Origin: Whitmania pigra
Taxonomy: Eukaryota; Annelida; Clitellata; Hirudinida; Haemopidae
DNA: 64,000 bases
NCBI GenBank assembly: GCA_021613335.1
Contig: JAJTWR010000113.1
Span: 79,501 to 143,500, forward strand
Direction of reading: 5' to 3'
Below the pieces are notes generated by a model. That model saw only the letters and a program-made list of their open reading frames with translations, ran no database searches and was not told where the DNA came from. Of this stretch, positions 13,454 through 24,139 are shown piece by piece (the first letter of the stretch is position 1; the number at the start of each line of letters is the position of its first letter). The translations under genes and the position numbers were made by a program.

Positions 13454-14096
13454 GATCATCGGATCTTTTCCATATAAGCCCCGCCCCTAATGATAAAAGT
13501 GTGCGCGCGAAAAGTTAACCCCGCCACTCTAATTTCATGCACGCACCCAATTTCTGATGTCTGGACGTTTGAATATATTTAAATAATGCACGCCATAAAA
13601 ACAACTCTTTATCCACCTCTGTGCCCATTTTGTGCAAATATTTTCTACGTTGGGATCTAAAACCTGAAATGAACTTTCGACTCTCGTTCACGACAAGGAG
13701 ACGGTAATACGTTTTTTGCAAAGCCACGGAGTGATCCATCAGCAACGTTTATGCGACAATGGTCACCAGATGACACGTTCAACTTTATAATCATCAAACG
13801 GTTAATCATACAGAAAACTTTGTGGATCCAACGAGTGGAGCTCACACACAAACCATCGAATCTTTGTGGCACGTCTACAAGATGTAGAATAAGCGCCAAT
13901 GCGGCACACACCGATCTTGGAGGCAAAGGTACAGAAATACAGACCTTTTTATGGAAATTATTAATGACATGTTTCAATTTTACCCTCTTCAATAAAAACT
14001 AAAAGTGCAAATTTCATATCCTCTGTTTTATAATCTTTTTTTGGTGGCAGGGGTTAACTTTTTGGCGGGGCTTATCTGGAAAAGATCCCGATCATC
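13454..14096. mobile_element. Probable non-autonomous DNA element with about 55-bp terminal inverted repeats
   Basis: GGATCTTTTCCATATAAGCC and AAAAGTTAACCCCGCCA on the left (13454-13527) reappear inverted on the right (14043-14096) as GGATCTTTTCCAGATAAGCC and AAAGTTAACCCCTGCCA. The left arm has about 22 extra bases (13486-13510) between the two conserved blocks. The interior has no recognisable protein. No convincing target-site duplication is visible, so the class is unknown. Confidence 0.65.
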
Positions 14097-14507
14097 TGCA
14101 TGATGTAAATGTAAATGTACTTCATCATACTTCATCATATAGCATAGGATCATAAAAGGTGCTTCTTTACATAGCGCTCCGTTCCAAGGCCACTTGAAGT
14201 AGGCTGGGTTTCGAACATGACATATTTCGACTGTTGCCATAACCGCTATATGCAGGAATGCAACTCATTTAACTAATCAGCACGCCTAAACTTGTTTGGA
14301 CGTGGATATTATAAAAGTCCCACGAACCTCTCGACATAAACGAAATTTTTCAAAAAGAGTGCTGAGTAATGGTATATTTATTAAATTTTAAATATATTTT
14401 TGCATTAGGTAAACTTTAATATTGACAATTATCAAAGTCACACAATGGAAACATGGATGATTTTATTCCAGTTATAAAGGAAGCGTTGAAATTGCACTCC
14501 TTCTGAT

Positions 14508-15093
14508 TTATAAGCTGTTTTTTATTGGAATATAATGGTGATCGTTAATCCTAAAATCGTGATTTCCAGTCAGAAGCAAATAACATGTCGCTTTCTTAAA
14601 GTTCCGAACGAACATGTGATTTATAGGAGATTTTATGAGTTTTGGAAATATCCTCCAACATGCTTCCAACTGTTTGTTCATATATCCAACAGCTTCATCA
14701 GCGTATTCGTTGTCTTGACCAATATCTGAATCGTTTGGTGAAATGACGAGTCTAATGGGCGTACGAGGCAACAGAGAGCTATCATTTTTATCTTTAATGA
14801 TAACATAGCTTTCTCCTTGCTTTAATAGCGTACCTTCAGCTTCGTAATTTTTTTAATTTAAATGTTCTACGCCCCTAATTCCAATATAGATTTGAAAATC
14901 TGACTTTTAACCACAAATACGATTAATTTTCTTCATTAAGATCCGCCACATATTCTTTCATTATAGGAGCAAAGTTTAACACGCAGGGACGATGTCTATC
15001 CACAATAATTTTCCAATTTACGATTGAGCAATTAACTGGCATATTCAGCGTCAATGTTTCTTCAAAATTTTCCCAAAAGATTTAAAATTCGTT
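14508..15093 (-). pseudogene. Unidentified minus-strand coding-like sequence
   Basis: Two stretches look like protein-coding DNA by amino-acid texture. The upstream one (about 15093-14937) includes MPVNCSIVNWKIIVDRHRPC and ends at a stop. The downstream one (about 14850-14508) includes ESYVIIKDKNDSSLLPRTPI and NEYADEAVGYMNKQ. No family is recognised. They may be two exons of one gene or the remains of a mobile element. I assign no function. Confidence 0.3.
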
Positions 15094-16050
15094 CAATATT
15101 ATTTTAAAATAAAATATAAATAACATAATTTTGAAAATTAATTGCTATCACCTAGTATATTAATTATGATACTGGACTACTTTTTTTAAGATCAAATTCG
15201 TCTACATACAAAAATTATTTATGAATAGCAATTTCCAATTAACTATACTTGCAGACAAAAAAATCCGTGGAGACGGAATATTTTATTCAGAAGCTCGGCT
15301 TTTCCCAAAGGTACAAATAGCCCGACTCGCATCACCCGCTACCGAGATGGGTATTCATCACACATCCCAATAAGAGTACACGAACATTAAATACAGTCAC
15401 GGAAGTCATATTAATGGACAATTCTCAAAAAGGTCAATTATCCCTGGTCTCACATCTTTAGGGAATGCTTGAGAGTTCAAAATTAACTAATTGCAAGAAC
15501 TTCAAAGAAAGGTTTTGTACAGAAAGAACTTTAAAACATGCAAAACTGGTGAAAAGTGAACAAAATTATCGAAATTTTAAAGAGCACCAAAAATTCTTGA
15601 AATAACATGACTCCAGAAGAAATGATGGCTTGGGCATAAATGTTTAAAATATCACCTAAAACTGCTTTTCGGATTTGCCCGCAGCAGGAAGACATCACAC
15701 ACAGGTGAAAGACAGCAGGGAAACAATAGAAAAACTCAAGAAGTTCAATTTGAAATAAGCGCTATTAAACTTCTTCGAAAAATCTAAATCTTCGGTAATT
15801 TTGGGGCATTGACGACGGGATTCCTCTCTTCTAAAACCTTCCTTCCTTCCATTTTATAGTCGATTGTGCACAAGTGAGTTTCAGGATACCTGTGACTGCT
15901 GCAGAAATTCTGACCACATCTGCATTGAAAGATCACAAAATTATGACATTATTGTTTCAATGCTTCCAAATGATGTTTGTTGATATAATATCATGGTACA
16001 ATACACAACAAGAAATATCAAAATATAAACATCAAATATATTTTAAAACA
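15094..16050. other. Intergenic, no gene seen
   Basis: A somewhat GC-richer stretch at 15260-15370 is not explained by anything that I recognise. The remaining sequence is AT-rich without coding pattern. I looked here for the missing last exon of the ZFAND4-like gene and did not find it. Confidence 0.4.
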
Positions 16051-16104
16051 GGACTCCACTTAAAAATGTAAGTATTTAATTAAATTATGAAGTAATACAT
16101 GGTA
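16051..16104. repeat. Second copy of the 54-bp block at 12941-12994
   Basis: Direct repeat with two mismatches. It lies about 150 bases beyond the last visible exon of the ZFAND4-like gene, in its presumed final intron. Confidence 0.75.
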
Positions 16105-16257
16105 AGATGTCAGAATTTAATAAGGCTGTATAATGTAATGATTATATAAGGCTCCACCATGCTACTTTATTTCATTAGTTGAACATTTAGCATTTTTACT
16201 GACCATAATTGATAGTTGAATTTATAATTTACAAAATAATTCATTGACATGAAACAC

Positions 16258-19106
16258 CTGCACAAAAAACTGGCAGCAAGACTGGTTTTCTTGCGGCAAA
16301 CGGCACATTTCTTCTTCAGAGGAGGCAAAGGTGGTTCGGTTGCTGTTTCCTGGAGATGGTAGTAAGTTAACTGGTAAAGGAAAACATCTCAATACTTATA
16401 ACAGCTACCTTCAGACTGAACAGTCTAAACCTTGTTGAAGCTCAAATGCTCATAAATTGATGGCTTAAAAGAACAAAACACAAATCACTTACAAGAGCTT
16501 TTTCAGAATCGAGAGACAAGGCAGGGAGTTCCTTGGAGATGTCAGCGTCCAGGTCAGAAGAAGTGGAGATGATGTAACCCGTCCTTCTGCCAATCAAACG
16601 TGACCTCTGATTCTCCCGGGTGACAACTTCAAGCATCTTCATCAGATTCAGGTTTGGCGAATGAAGACCCTGACAAAACAAATACTTGAAATTCACAAGA
16701 TGTTCAATCATTAAAATATTTCAAACATTTCTAAAATAAGTGGAACAATATATTGGATTAAATTAATTAAAATGAATTAGACACAAATAAAAGTAATTTC
16801 AAAGTAAAGAGTTACCAGACCATCTCAGTGAATTATTAAACGTAAAGAATGGCTTCATTTATTTTTCATCGTCTCTCTTGTTCAATAAACCAATGTTTCC
16901 CTCCCAATATAAAATGCCAACATACAAATAATACAAAATACAAACCCTTCTTCCTTCAACAAATTTCTTCACCCTGACTTTGCAGCCACTCAAGTCAGAA
17001 CTTAATAAAGATCCTGGTATCTCGAGGGTTGGGAAATTATCCTTGATGCAAGCATTTTCAGTTTCACTAGCATCCTCTTCATCCTCGCTCGCACAAAACA
17101 TCACATGTTGTTCCCTCTTCAAGCAATCGTTGACGGTGTTAAGGCAGCCATTTCTTTTCTTCATAAATGGAGAAAAGCTTTCTAAATGGAAATTATTTAA
17201 TCTAAATTAATTTTATTTACTTAATAAATTGAATTTAAATTAGTTTAAATGAGACTAAAAGATACAATGACGATGAAATACGATGCACACCGATGGCATC
17301 AATGACAACAAAAGTGACAACAAAGACAAAATTAAGCTATCATTCGAAACCTTTCCTCGTTGACAATGTAGGACTAGGAAGTTTTGGAAGGCACCTCTGA
17401 TTTGAATTAAGAGCCGAGTTTTTCATTTGAATGGGAGGCAGGAGGCCGTACGAGCATGTGGAATATTTTGCCTCAGAAGCTTGCGATTTCATCGCACAAC
17501 TGCTCGAACCATTCGGTACTCTCCTGACGATCGAAAGCGATGTTTGTGGAGCCACAAAACTCCTGTCGCTGAGAGGTTCGAGCGGCGGAAGTTTAGGAAG
17601 TACAGAAATTCTGTCTGGATCTGATCCTCTGCTACTTTTCATATCATCTTCCATCTTTAAGCTTTCAACTTTTTGTTTTGTGTCTCCCCGAATTCCTTCT
17701 TCAAATCCTTTATTGCATAAATCTAAAGAACCAGTCTGAATTAAACCACTATGAGTTTTTGCCGCAACATCTCCATGCCCTTTTGAAAATAACAAATTCT
17801 TCCTTTCTTCCCTCAATCTGCTGCTTCGAAGAAGATCCAGGAAGGTGGGGTTTCTTGGCTGCAAAGTTGACAACCCACTCCTCGAGGGGATTCCACTCAT
17901 TAAGGCATCAAGTTTGTCACCGATTCTTGAGCTTAAATTTTTTGTTGTTGTGCAAGCAACCTTCGGTAGGATGCTCCGACAATCTTTCTCAAGAACCTGG
18001 AAGTCATCACTGGTGCCAACCCCAAAGGATTTAGAGAGGTTTACCCGGCAGGAATCCAAGGCACGTTCTCTCAACATTTCTGACGAATCCACTGACAGTT
18101 TGGTTTGAGAATTAGTCGGGATTTCAAGTGCTTCTGGAAGGTTGTTGTTGTTCTCATCTTCGGGTTCGTTCGAAGCTTCGAATGATGTTGAATTCGGGGT
18201 GTTTAGGACTGAAGTGTCGTCTTCATCATCATCATCATCAATACTAGTCTCTTCCAAGTTGGTTTCAGAAGAACTAGAAACAGATAAAGTGGATGAACTT
18301 TGGTGTCGCAAGTCCACGAGGGCCCTGATGCTTCGACTGCCAGCCCACGGTACTTCAACACCACCGCACCAAGACTGCAGTTTCTTGAATTTCGAATCCT
18401 CCAATGGAGAACACAAAGGTTCAGAGGGTTCATCAGGGCCTTTGGCAGGAGATATTAATCGATTCCCAGATTCTGCAGAAACGAAGCTGGACTTTATCTG
18501 AGGGCAGGAGATAATGTCTTTGTGATCATCGGAGTCAGATTTTTCGTAAGAGATAACTTTTGGTGACTGATGAGCAACGTGCAAATCGAATGTTTTCTTG
18601 TTCGACTCCTCCTTAATTAAGATCTCTTCATTTGAAATTGTGTTGAAGGGTTCTGACTGAAAAAGCAAGTAAATTTAAAGTTTTCAAATAAATGTTTTGC
18701 AACGAACTCGATTAAGCATCGCAACCAGCAACATAGGATGGGTAAAAATAACACTAAAATTAATTTAATAATAAACTTATCAAAAAACCTTCTTCTCTTT
18801 ATTTAGAGCTACTTTTTGCATTTGTTTCCTCAATGCTGCCATCTTCCCTTTCAGCTTGTTGTTTTCAACTTGTCGTTCGTTTTTCAACTTTAAATCCTCA
18901 AACTTCACTCTCCACTTCTCCACACTGAAATTTTGCGATCTTCAGATGCCAACACAAGTGAAGAAATAACTTGTTTTAAAAACATTAACAAGCGCATTGT
19001 GAAAATGATTGTAGAAATCTTATTTCAAGTAAAATACTGAGGTGAATTTGTCATGCTATTAGTAACTGCAACAAACTCTTTGGAGCTCATGATTAATGAA
19101 CCTTAC

Positions 19107-19138
<32 letters not shown>

Positions 19139-22100
19139 TATTATTATTATTAATTATTATTATTATTACCGTATTTTCACCCATATTACACGCGTGTTAT
19201 GTTCGATTTTACTTACCACGCACCCCCTATGCGTGCTATAATCGTATGCGTGTTATGCTAGATTAAATTTACATGAATTTGATTTCCGACCAACAAAAAA
19301 TAAAAACATTTAAATGACAGCACAGACTGTTGATTGTTTTTGTTAAAGCTTTATACTATATTTTTTATTATAAATAGTTTATAATTGATTGGGCGTTAGT
19401 GCATAAAGAACTTCCGATATATGCTTACAGAAGCATATGACAAAACGTTCACGCTAATCATTGCATTGTCCGGCTCTCGAATTTATGACGTCAACTTGAA
19501 TTTAACATAAATTAATTGATGGTAACTATACGAAACTTGTAGGATGTTGTGCTATTTTATGAATTTTCATCATAATTTTTCAACTCTTTGTTACTCATAA
19601 TTATAATTGGAGCTAATGTTTTCAGTTTGTGTGACAATGTTTTTTTCAGCACTTGTGGTTCAGACAGCTTTGGTTGGTGCTGTTTAACATTTTAATAGTC
19701 AAACATCACAAGAATGGACTTATTGTAGCAAATGACTTCAATCTCTTAATGGTCTTGGTATAAAAACTCTTTGAATACTTCTCAAAAGCATGGGTCAAAA
19801 TAGGTACAATCTTGGTAATAGTGTCAGTTATCATTCTTTCGCAGTCTTTATTGGAAAACAAAATGGAAGTCTTAGTCTCTTGGAACTCATTATGAAGATT
19901 CAAATTGGTAATTGTAATGAATTACCACCACAGCTTTGGCTTTTTATGGTGATGAGTCACTTGATTTTCTACATTGCTATAAGAGAAAATCATGAAACCC
20001 ATTGGATGGTATAAATTATATGCAGCTTTTGGCCACACTTTTATGTTATAGTTGATGCACTGTTTGAACCTCAACAATGCCATACATTCACGGTGAAGCT
20101 GTGTCCCAGAGCATGGTACAAATGCATAACTTCAGTATTTGCTTCAAGAATTGATCTCAATTTATTTAAAAAAAACCTTGTTTCTTTCAATGCAATTATA
20201 AAGGTTATTGTACATGAGCTGCATTTCATGCTCAGATCAATGATCCATTTATGGTTCTTGAAAGGGAGACTTTAACCTTGAAATCTCATGAAATTTCATG
20301 TTATAATTGATGTACGGTTTGGACCTCAACAATGCTATACTTTCCATTGAAGGTGTGCCTCATAGCATGATGCATCTGATTTACTTCATCATCTACTCCA
20401 AGAATTGATCTCAAATATTAAAAAATATCTCTTAAGATTTGTACATTTAAAATATGTGATTTCCATATTTAGGGAGTTATGGGACACAGAGACTTGTTAA
20501 GCGGACTCCTTGCAGCGTGGAATTGGTTAACGAGTTCGTTACCGTCCTTTGAAGTATTGCTTCACTTTTGTCTTACAAATTATTATGCGTGAACAGTCTG
20601 CATTCCAAAGTAGGAAGTTGATGCAAATCTTAAGATAAAAATAGTTTCGAGGAAGAATTGAAGAGAGAACGCAATATCGAAGCGACTCGTGACCAATTTT
20701 GGTCAATTGCAGCGAGCAATTCAACTCATGAATCGTTAACCAGTTCTTTGAAGTTTTTAAACAATTTATTAATAGACATTCAAAAAATCAATCATAAGAC
20801 CAATAATTATTCCTCATCATCAGCTAAGCCTTCAAATCCGTCAAAAGTCGAACAATCTTCTTATTCATTTTCGGCTCTTGCCGGATCGCAGGCTAGTTCA
20901 AAGTCCGGGTGGTCACTTTACTCCTTTCCTGTAGACTTAATGCCAGCATTTCTAAAGCCACTCAGAATCAAATCAGGAGACACTTTGTCCCATGTTCGTG
21001 CAACCCACGTGCATACAAAGCCTTCCTGTCTCGTCCAGAGGGTGTGTGAGTGTATATGCCATTCTGCATACATTCCTCCCTCTCACATCTGTCAATTTCT
21101 CAACGATTTGTAGTTGCAGTTTGGATGATAGACCACCCGGGATGATTGCAATGTGACATCCGCTTAAGTTGAGCATCTTCTTAACTGACTCATCTTTATG
21201 AGCAGTCATTGCATTCATGATCAACCGCGAGCTCTTTGAAAAGAATCCCCTCTTTTGAGAACATTTCTGAATCCAGAGCTTCGTGCTGAAAATTTTTCGC
21301 ATTGTCTCTTGAAAATCAATATTGGTTTTGACTTGGTGCCAGCCGCATAGCATCCAAGTATGACTGTGAAACATGTCCGTTCGTAACCACTTGTTGTTAT
21401 TGCCACAGTTCTGGCGCCAGATGCTTTCACTAGCGGGAATGTCAAAAGCTATCTCTTCCTTTGTTCCAAGACCCATAGCTTTAGATCTAACTTTGGCCAT
21501 TTCGCATTTTGACCACGGCATGCACGTTTTCTCAGGTTCAGTTTCTCAAGCAATCATTCCTTTTTTATCCATTCGCGAACCGACACTTCATTAACATTGA
21601 ACTCCCGAGCAGCTGCTCTGTTACCTTTGTCTTTTGCTCTAGAAATGACTTGAAGCTTGTAGGCAACAGTGCACGAGTTACGTTTATCAGCCACTTTCTT
21701 AACGACGTCGATATTTCAATCTATTTATTTATTTGATTATAGTCCGTTGCATGACTAAGATGATTCTGACTTATATTTCAATAAAGAGCACTTCTATCTA
21801 TATCACTGTATTTATCACTTCAAGCATCGGCTGCTCAGCCAACGAAAGATTTTTTTACAACTTTTATATTTGATTGTTTTATATATTAAAAACCGCCTCA
21901 ATTTAATATTTTAATATATATAATTTTAATTTAAATGTTAAATTATTTTAGCCAAAAGAAAAAAAGGCGTCTATTGGTGCGTGTTATAATCGTTTGCGTG
22001 TTTTATAAGTGATTTTTTACATAAATTGGAAAAATTGCGTGTTATATTCGTCCGCATGTTAAATTCGTCTGCGTGTTTATTTCGTGAAAATACGGTATTA

Positions 22101-23410
22101 TTATTATTATTTATAAGTTTGAAATTTCTTTTGCAAATTATTTAAAAATATATTCATGGGCATTTTTAATAACCACTTAGGACTGCCAACCTGTAAGCTT
22201 CTGGTTGTGTGAAATCTCTGCTGGCGATCTTAAGGGAGTGATTGCCATAGCGATACAGTATCAGAGCACCTCGTTTCTTTTCACTGACAAGTGATGATGA
22301 GGAGGATGACGATGATGGAATGTCACCAGGTTCAGCCAGATACTCAACCATGTCTTGAAAGCTTGGTTCGTCTGTCAAGACTGCAAGTCGCAGAGTGCAA
22401 TGAGTAATTTTACCATCTAGCGCATTTCCGACTGTTAATATCAATAAGAACCAATTTCACCTAATCAAATCATTTTTCGAATTTTTAATAAATTAAAAAT
22501 AATACATTTTCATTAACTTCCACATGAAATAGTACCAGAAGAACTGCAATTCCTACAGATCTCTGCTCATCTCAAGTTACTACTGAAGTTTATTAAATGC
22601 GTCCACAACCTACATAATTCACTTTCAGGCTTTCCTAATAATCTGAACTTTATTATGTTTCACAGTTACTACTAATTTATAATTGTGTTTTGGAAATGTT
22701 TATTCTTATTTTTGAATGTTAACCAAGGAATAGAAACATTCAGGAGTTCCAAAAGGTGTCAGCAAAGCTCCTGACTCTAACCTAAACCCAAACTGGAAAA
22801 TTAAAAAAATACTTGCCCCTGTGATTTGGATCACCTACAAGTATCCTTTTGCCTAGAGCTCATGTTCCAAGAACTATTTCTTTGTGAAATAACATATTTT
22901 TTAAAAGCACATAAAATCTAAAGCTTCTAGCTTGTGACTTTAACCTATGTTAACTTTAACTTATGTTTTTCATTTTCAAATTATCCACAAACATCTTTTC
23001 ATCAATAAATATAATGAAGTATGGAAATAAGAGCAACAGGCAAAAATAAGCTAATAAAATAATCAACATGAAATTACATTAAAATACTTTAAAAAAGACT
23101 TTATACCTGAATTTATAGGCCCTCCCTTCATTGTTAAAGTCAGCTTTAAAGTGGAGTTATTTGGAATGTTATAAGAAGAAAGAGTGTGATCATTATTTAA
23201 CTCAATTGACTTCCATATCAATATCTGATGGCTAATTGGAATTCCTAAATGTGCAATGAGATATAATGAAAACATTTTTACTTCAATCGCTTAAAAAGTC
23301 CCACCTTCGAGCTGGCATATTTTCACTTTTACGAAATATATGGTTTCATGGGGAGAAACTCGAATCTTAAAGCTTCTGCCCGTTATTGTTTCCACAGTGA
23401 TATGCAGCAT
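16258..23410 (-). CDS. ZFAND4: ZFAND4-like protein: ubiquitin-like domain at N-terminus, AN1 zinc finger at C-terminus; last exon not found
   Basis: Eight exons on the minus strand join in phase: 23410-23305, 23244-23107, 22431-22191, 18924-18789, 18656-17351, 17181-16973, 16669-16493 and 16349-16258. They give about 801 residues. Exons 1-2 encode the ubiquitin-like domain (MLHITVETITGRSFKIRVSP through LTMKGGPIN), very close to vertebrate ZFAND4. Exon 3 matches its following conserved block and carries a Ser run. Exon 4 is a charged coiled coil. Exon 5 (435 residues) is low-complexity, Ser/Asp-rich and probably disordered. Exon 8 begins an AN1 finger, CAVCRKKTSLAASFLCR, then splices. The second half of the finger (C-x-C...HRY...H.C) should lie in one more exon, which I cannot find in the 4 kb downstream. 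Intron 3 holds a pogo transposon. The protein is thought to act in ubiquitin-linked processes, but its role is poorly known. Confidence 0.88.
19105..19168. repeat. ATT microsatellite, left of the pogo insertion
   Basis: TATTATTATT units run up to the TA next to the pogo inverted repeat and resume immediately after it at 22096. The transposon therefore landed inside this microsatellite, which lies in a ZFAND4 intron. Confidence 0.85.
19169..22095 (-). mobile_element. Pogo/Tigger-type DNA transposon (2.9 kb) with decayed transposase
   Basis: Termini are CCGTATTTTCAC at the left and GTGAAAATACGG at the right, flanked by TA (19167-19168 and 22096-22097), the Tc1/mariner/pogo target. Repeats of ACACGC/GCGTGT lie just inside both ends. 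On the minus strand about 21700-21540 encodes a psq-type helix-turn-helix (YKLQVISRAKDKGNRAAARE, then VREWIKKE). It is followed by a DDE_1 region about 21520-20970 (KASGARTVAITTSGYERTCF, SRLIMNAMTAHKDESVKKML) with a stop and a frameshift. The left half (19200-20900) shows no transposase and may include unrelated insertions. A 50-bp LINE 3' end sits at 21722-21771. The element is inactive. Confidence 0.88.
21722..21771 (-). repeat. Short LINE 3'-end copy inside the pogo element
   Basis: It matches 8942-8991 with four or so differences, including the AAATA tail (on the minus strand) and GCAACGGACTATAATC. It fits a severely 5'-truncated LINE insertion. Confidence 0.6.
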
Positions 23411-24139
23411 AATGCCCCCAAAAGCTTACGAAATCCGTTAAACAGCCGTACCTAGAAAATCTTTTCACGAATTCCATGAGATGTATCAAGTAGTCACTAA
23501 CATTAAAAATTCAAACCCTACTTTAGAAGAATAGATCCGTCTAAGCGCCAAAAATAAGCTCACATATGATTCCGAAGCAGTAAACAAACCCTACGATCGT
23601 TCGAAAAGTTCTTCGTTGTATTCGGTGAATTAAACGTCTTATCATCCGTGCGTAGTTAAATATGTAACCCAATACGTCAAAAAGCTATTTCACCAACTAC
23701 CATCTCACATAAATTCAAATCTACAAACCAAACACCATTTTACAAATTCACCGAACGGAAGCGTAGCTATGCAAACTATCCACGTGAATTTTTCGGCTTT
23801 TGGTTGACGCGTTCTAATTCTGGACTCATCCTGTCCTTTATTTTGAAAACTCTCCAAACGTTCATAATGAGAAATTTAATTCAAACGCAAAAGAAATACT
23901 TCGTTAAAGCACCAATATTTTACTGCAGTACCCAGCAGCAGAATCAACGCAGAATAACTGTTCGAACCCACCTCAATGTTCACTTTCGACACCTACAATC
24001 TCGACCAAGACACAAAATTTATCTTTTTGCCCGATTGACACTACCAAACCTCGTAGCAAACACGGATTGACAGCAAATGTGTAAACAATTTTTGTAATAA
24101 CGTATAAATATGAGTGAAACAAAAGGAAACTAATAAGTG
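23411..24139. other. Intergenic between ZFAND4-like promoter and MACROD 3' end
   Basis: The two genes are arranged head to tail on the minus strand with about 730 bases between them. The stretch should hold the ZFAND4 promoter. I see no further gene and no repeat. Confidence 0.4.

Noticed and set aside
17427..18501. Several plus-strand frames of 65-119 codons
   Set aside because: Antisense shadows of the large ZFAND4 exon 5, whose splice phases and neighbours support the minus strand.
23804..24070. 88-codon plus-strand frame between ZFAND4 and MACROD
   Set aside because: No recognisable domain and composition like random AT-rich DNA.
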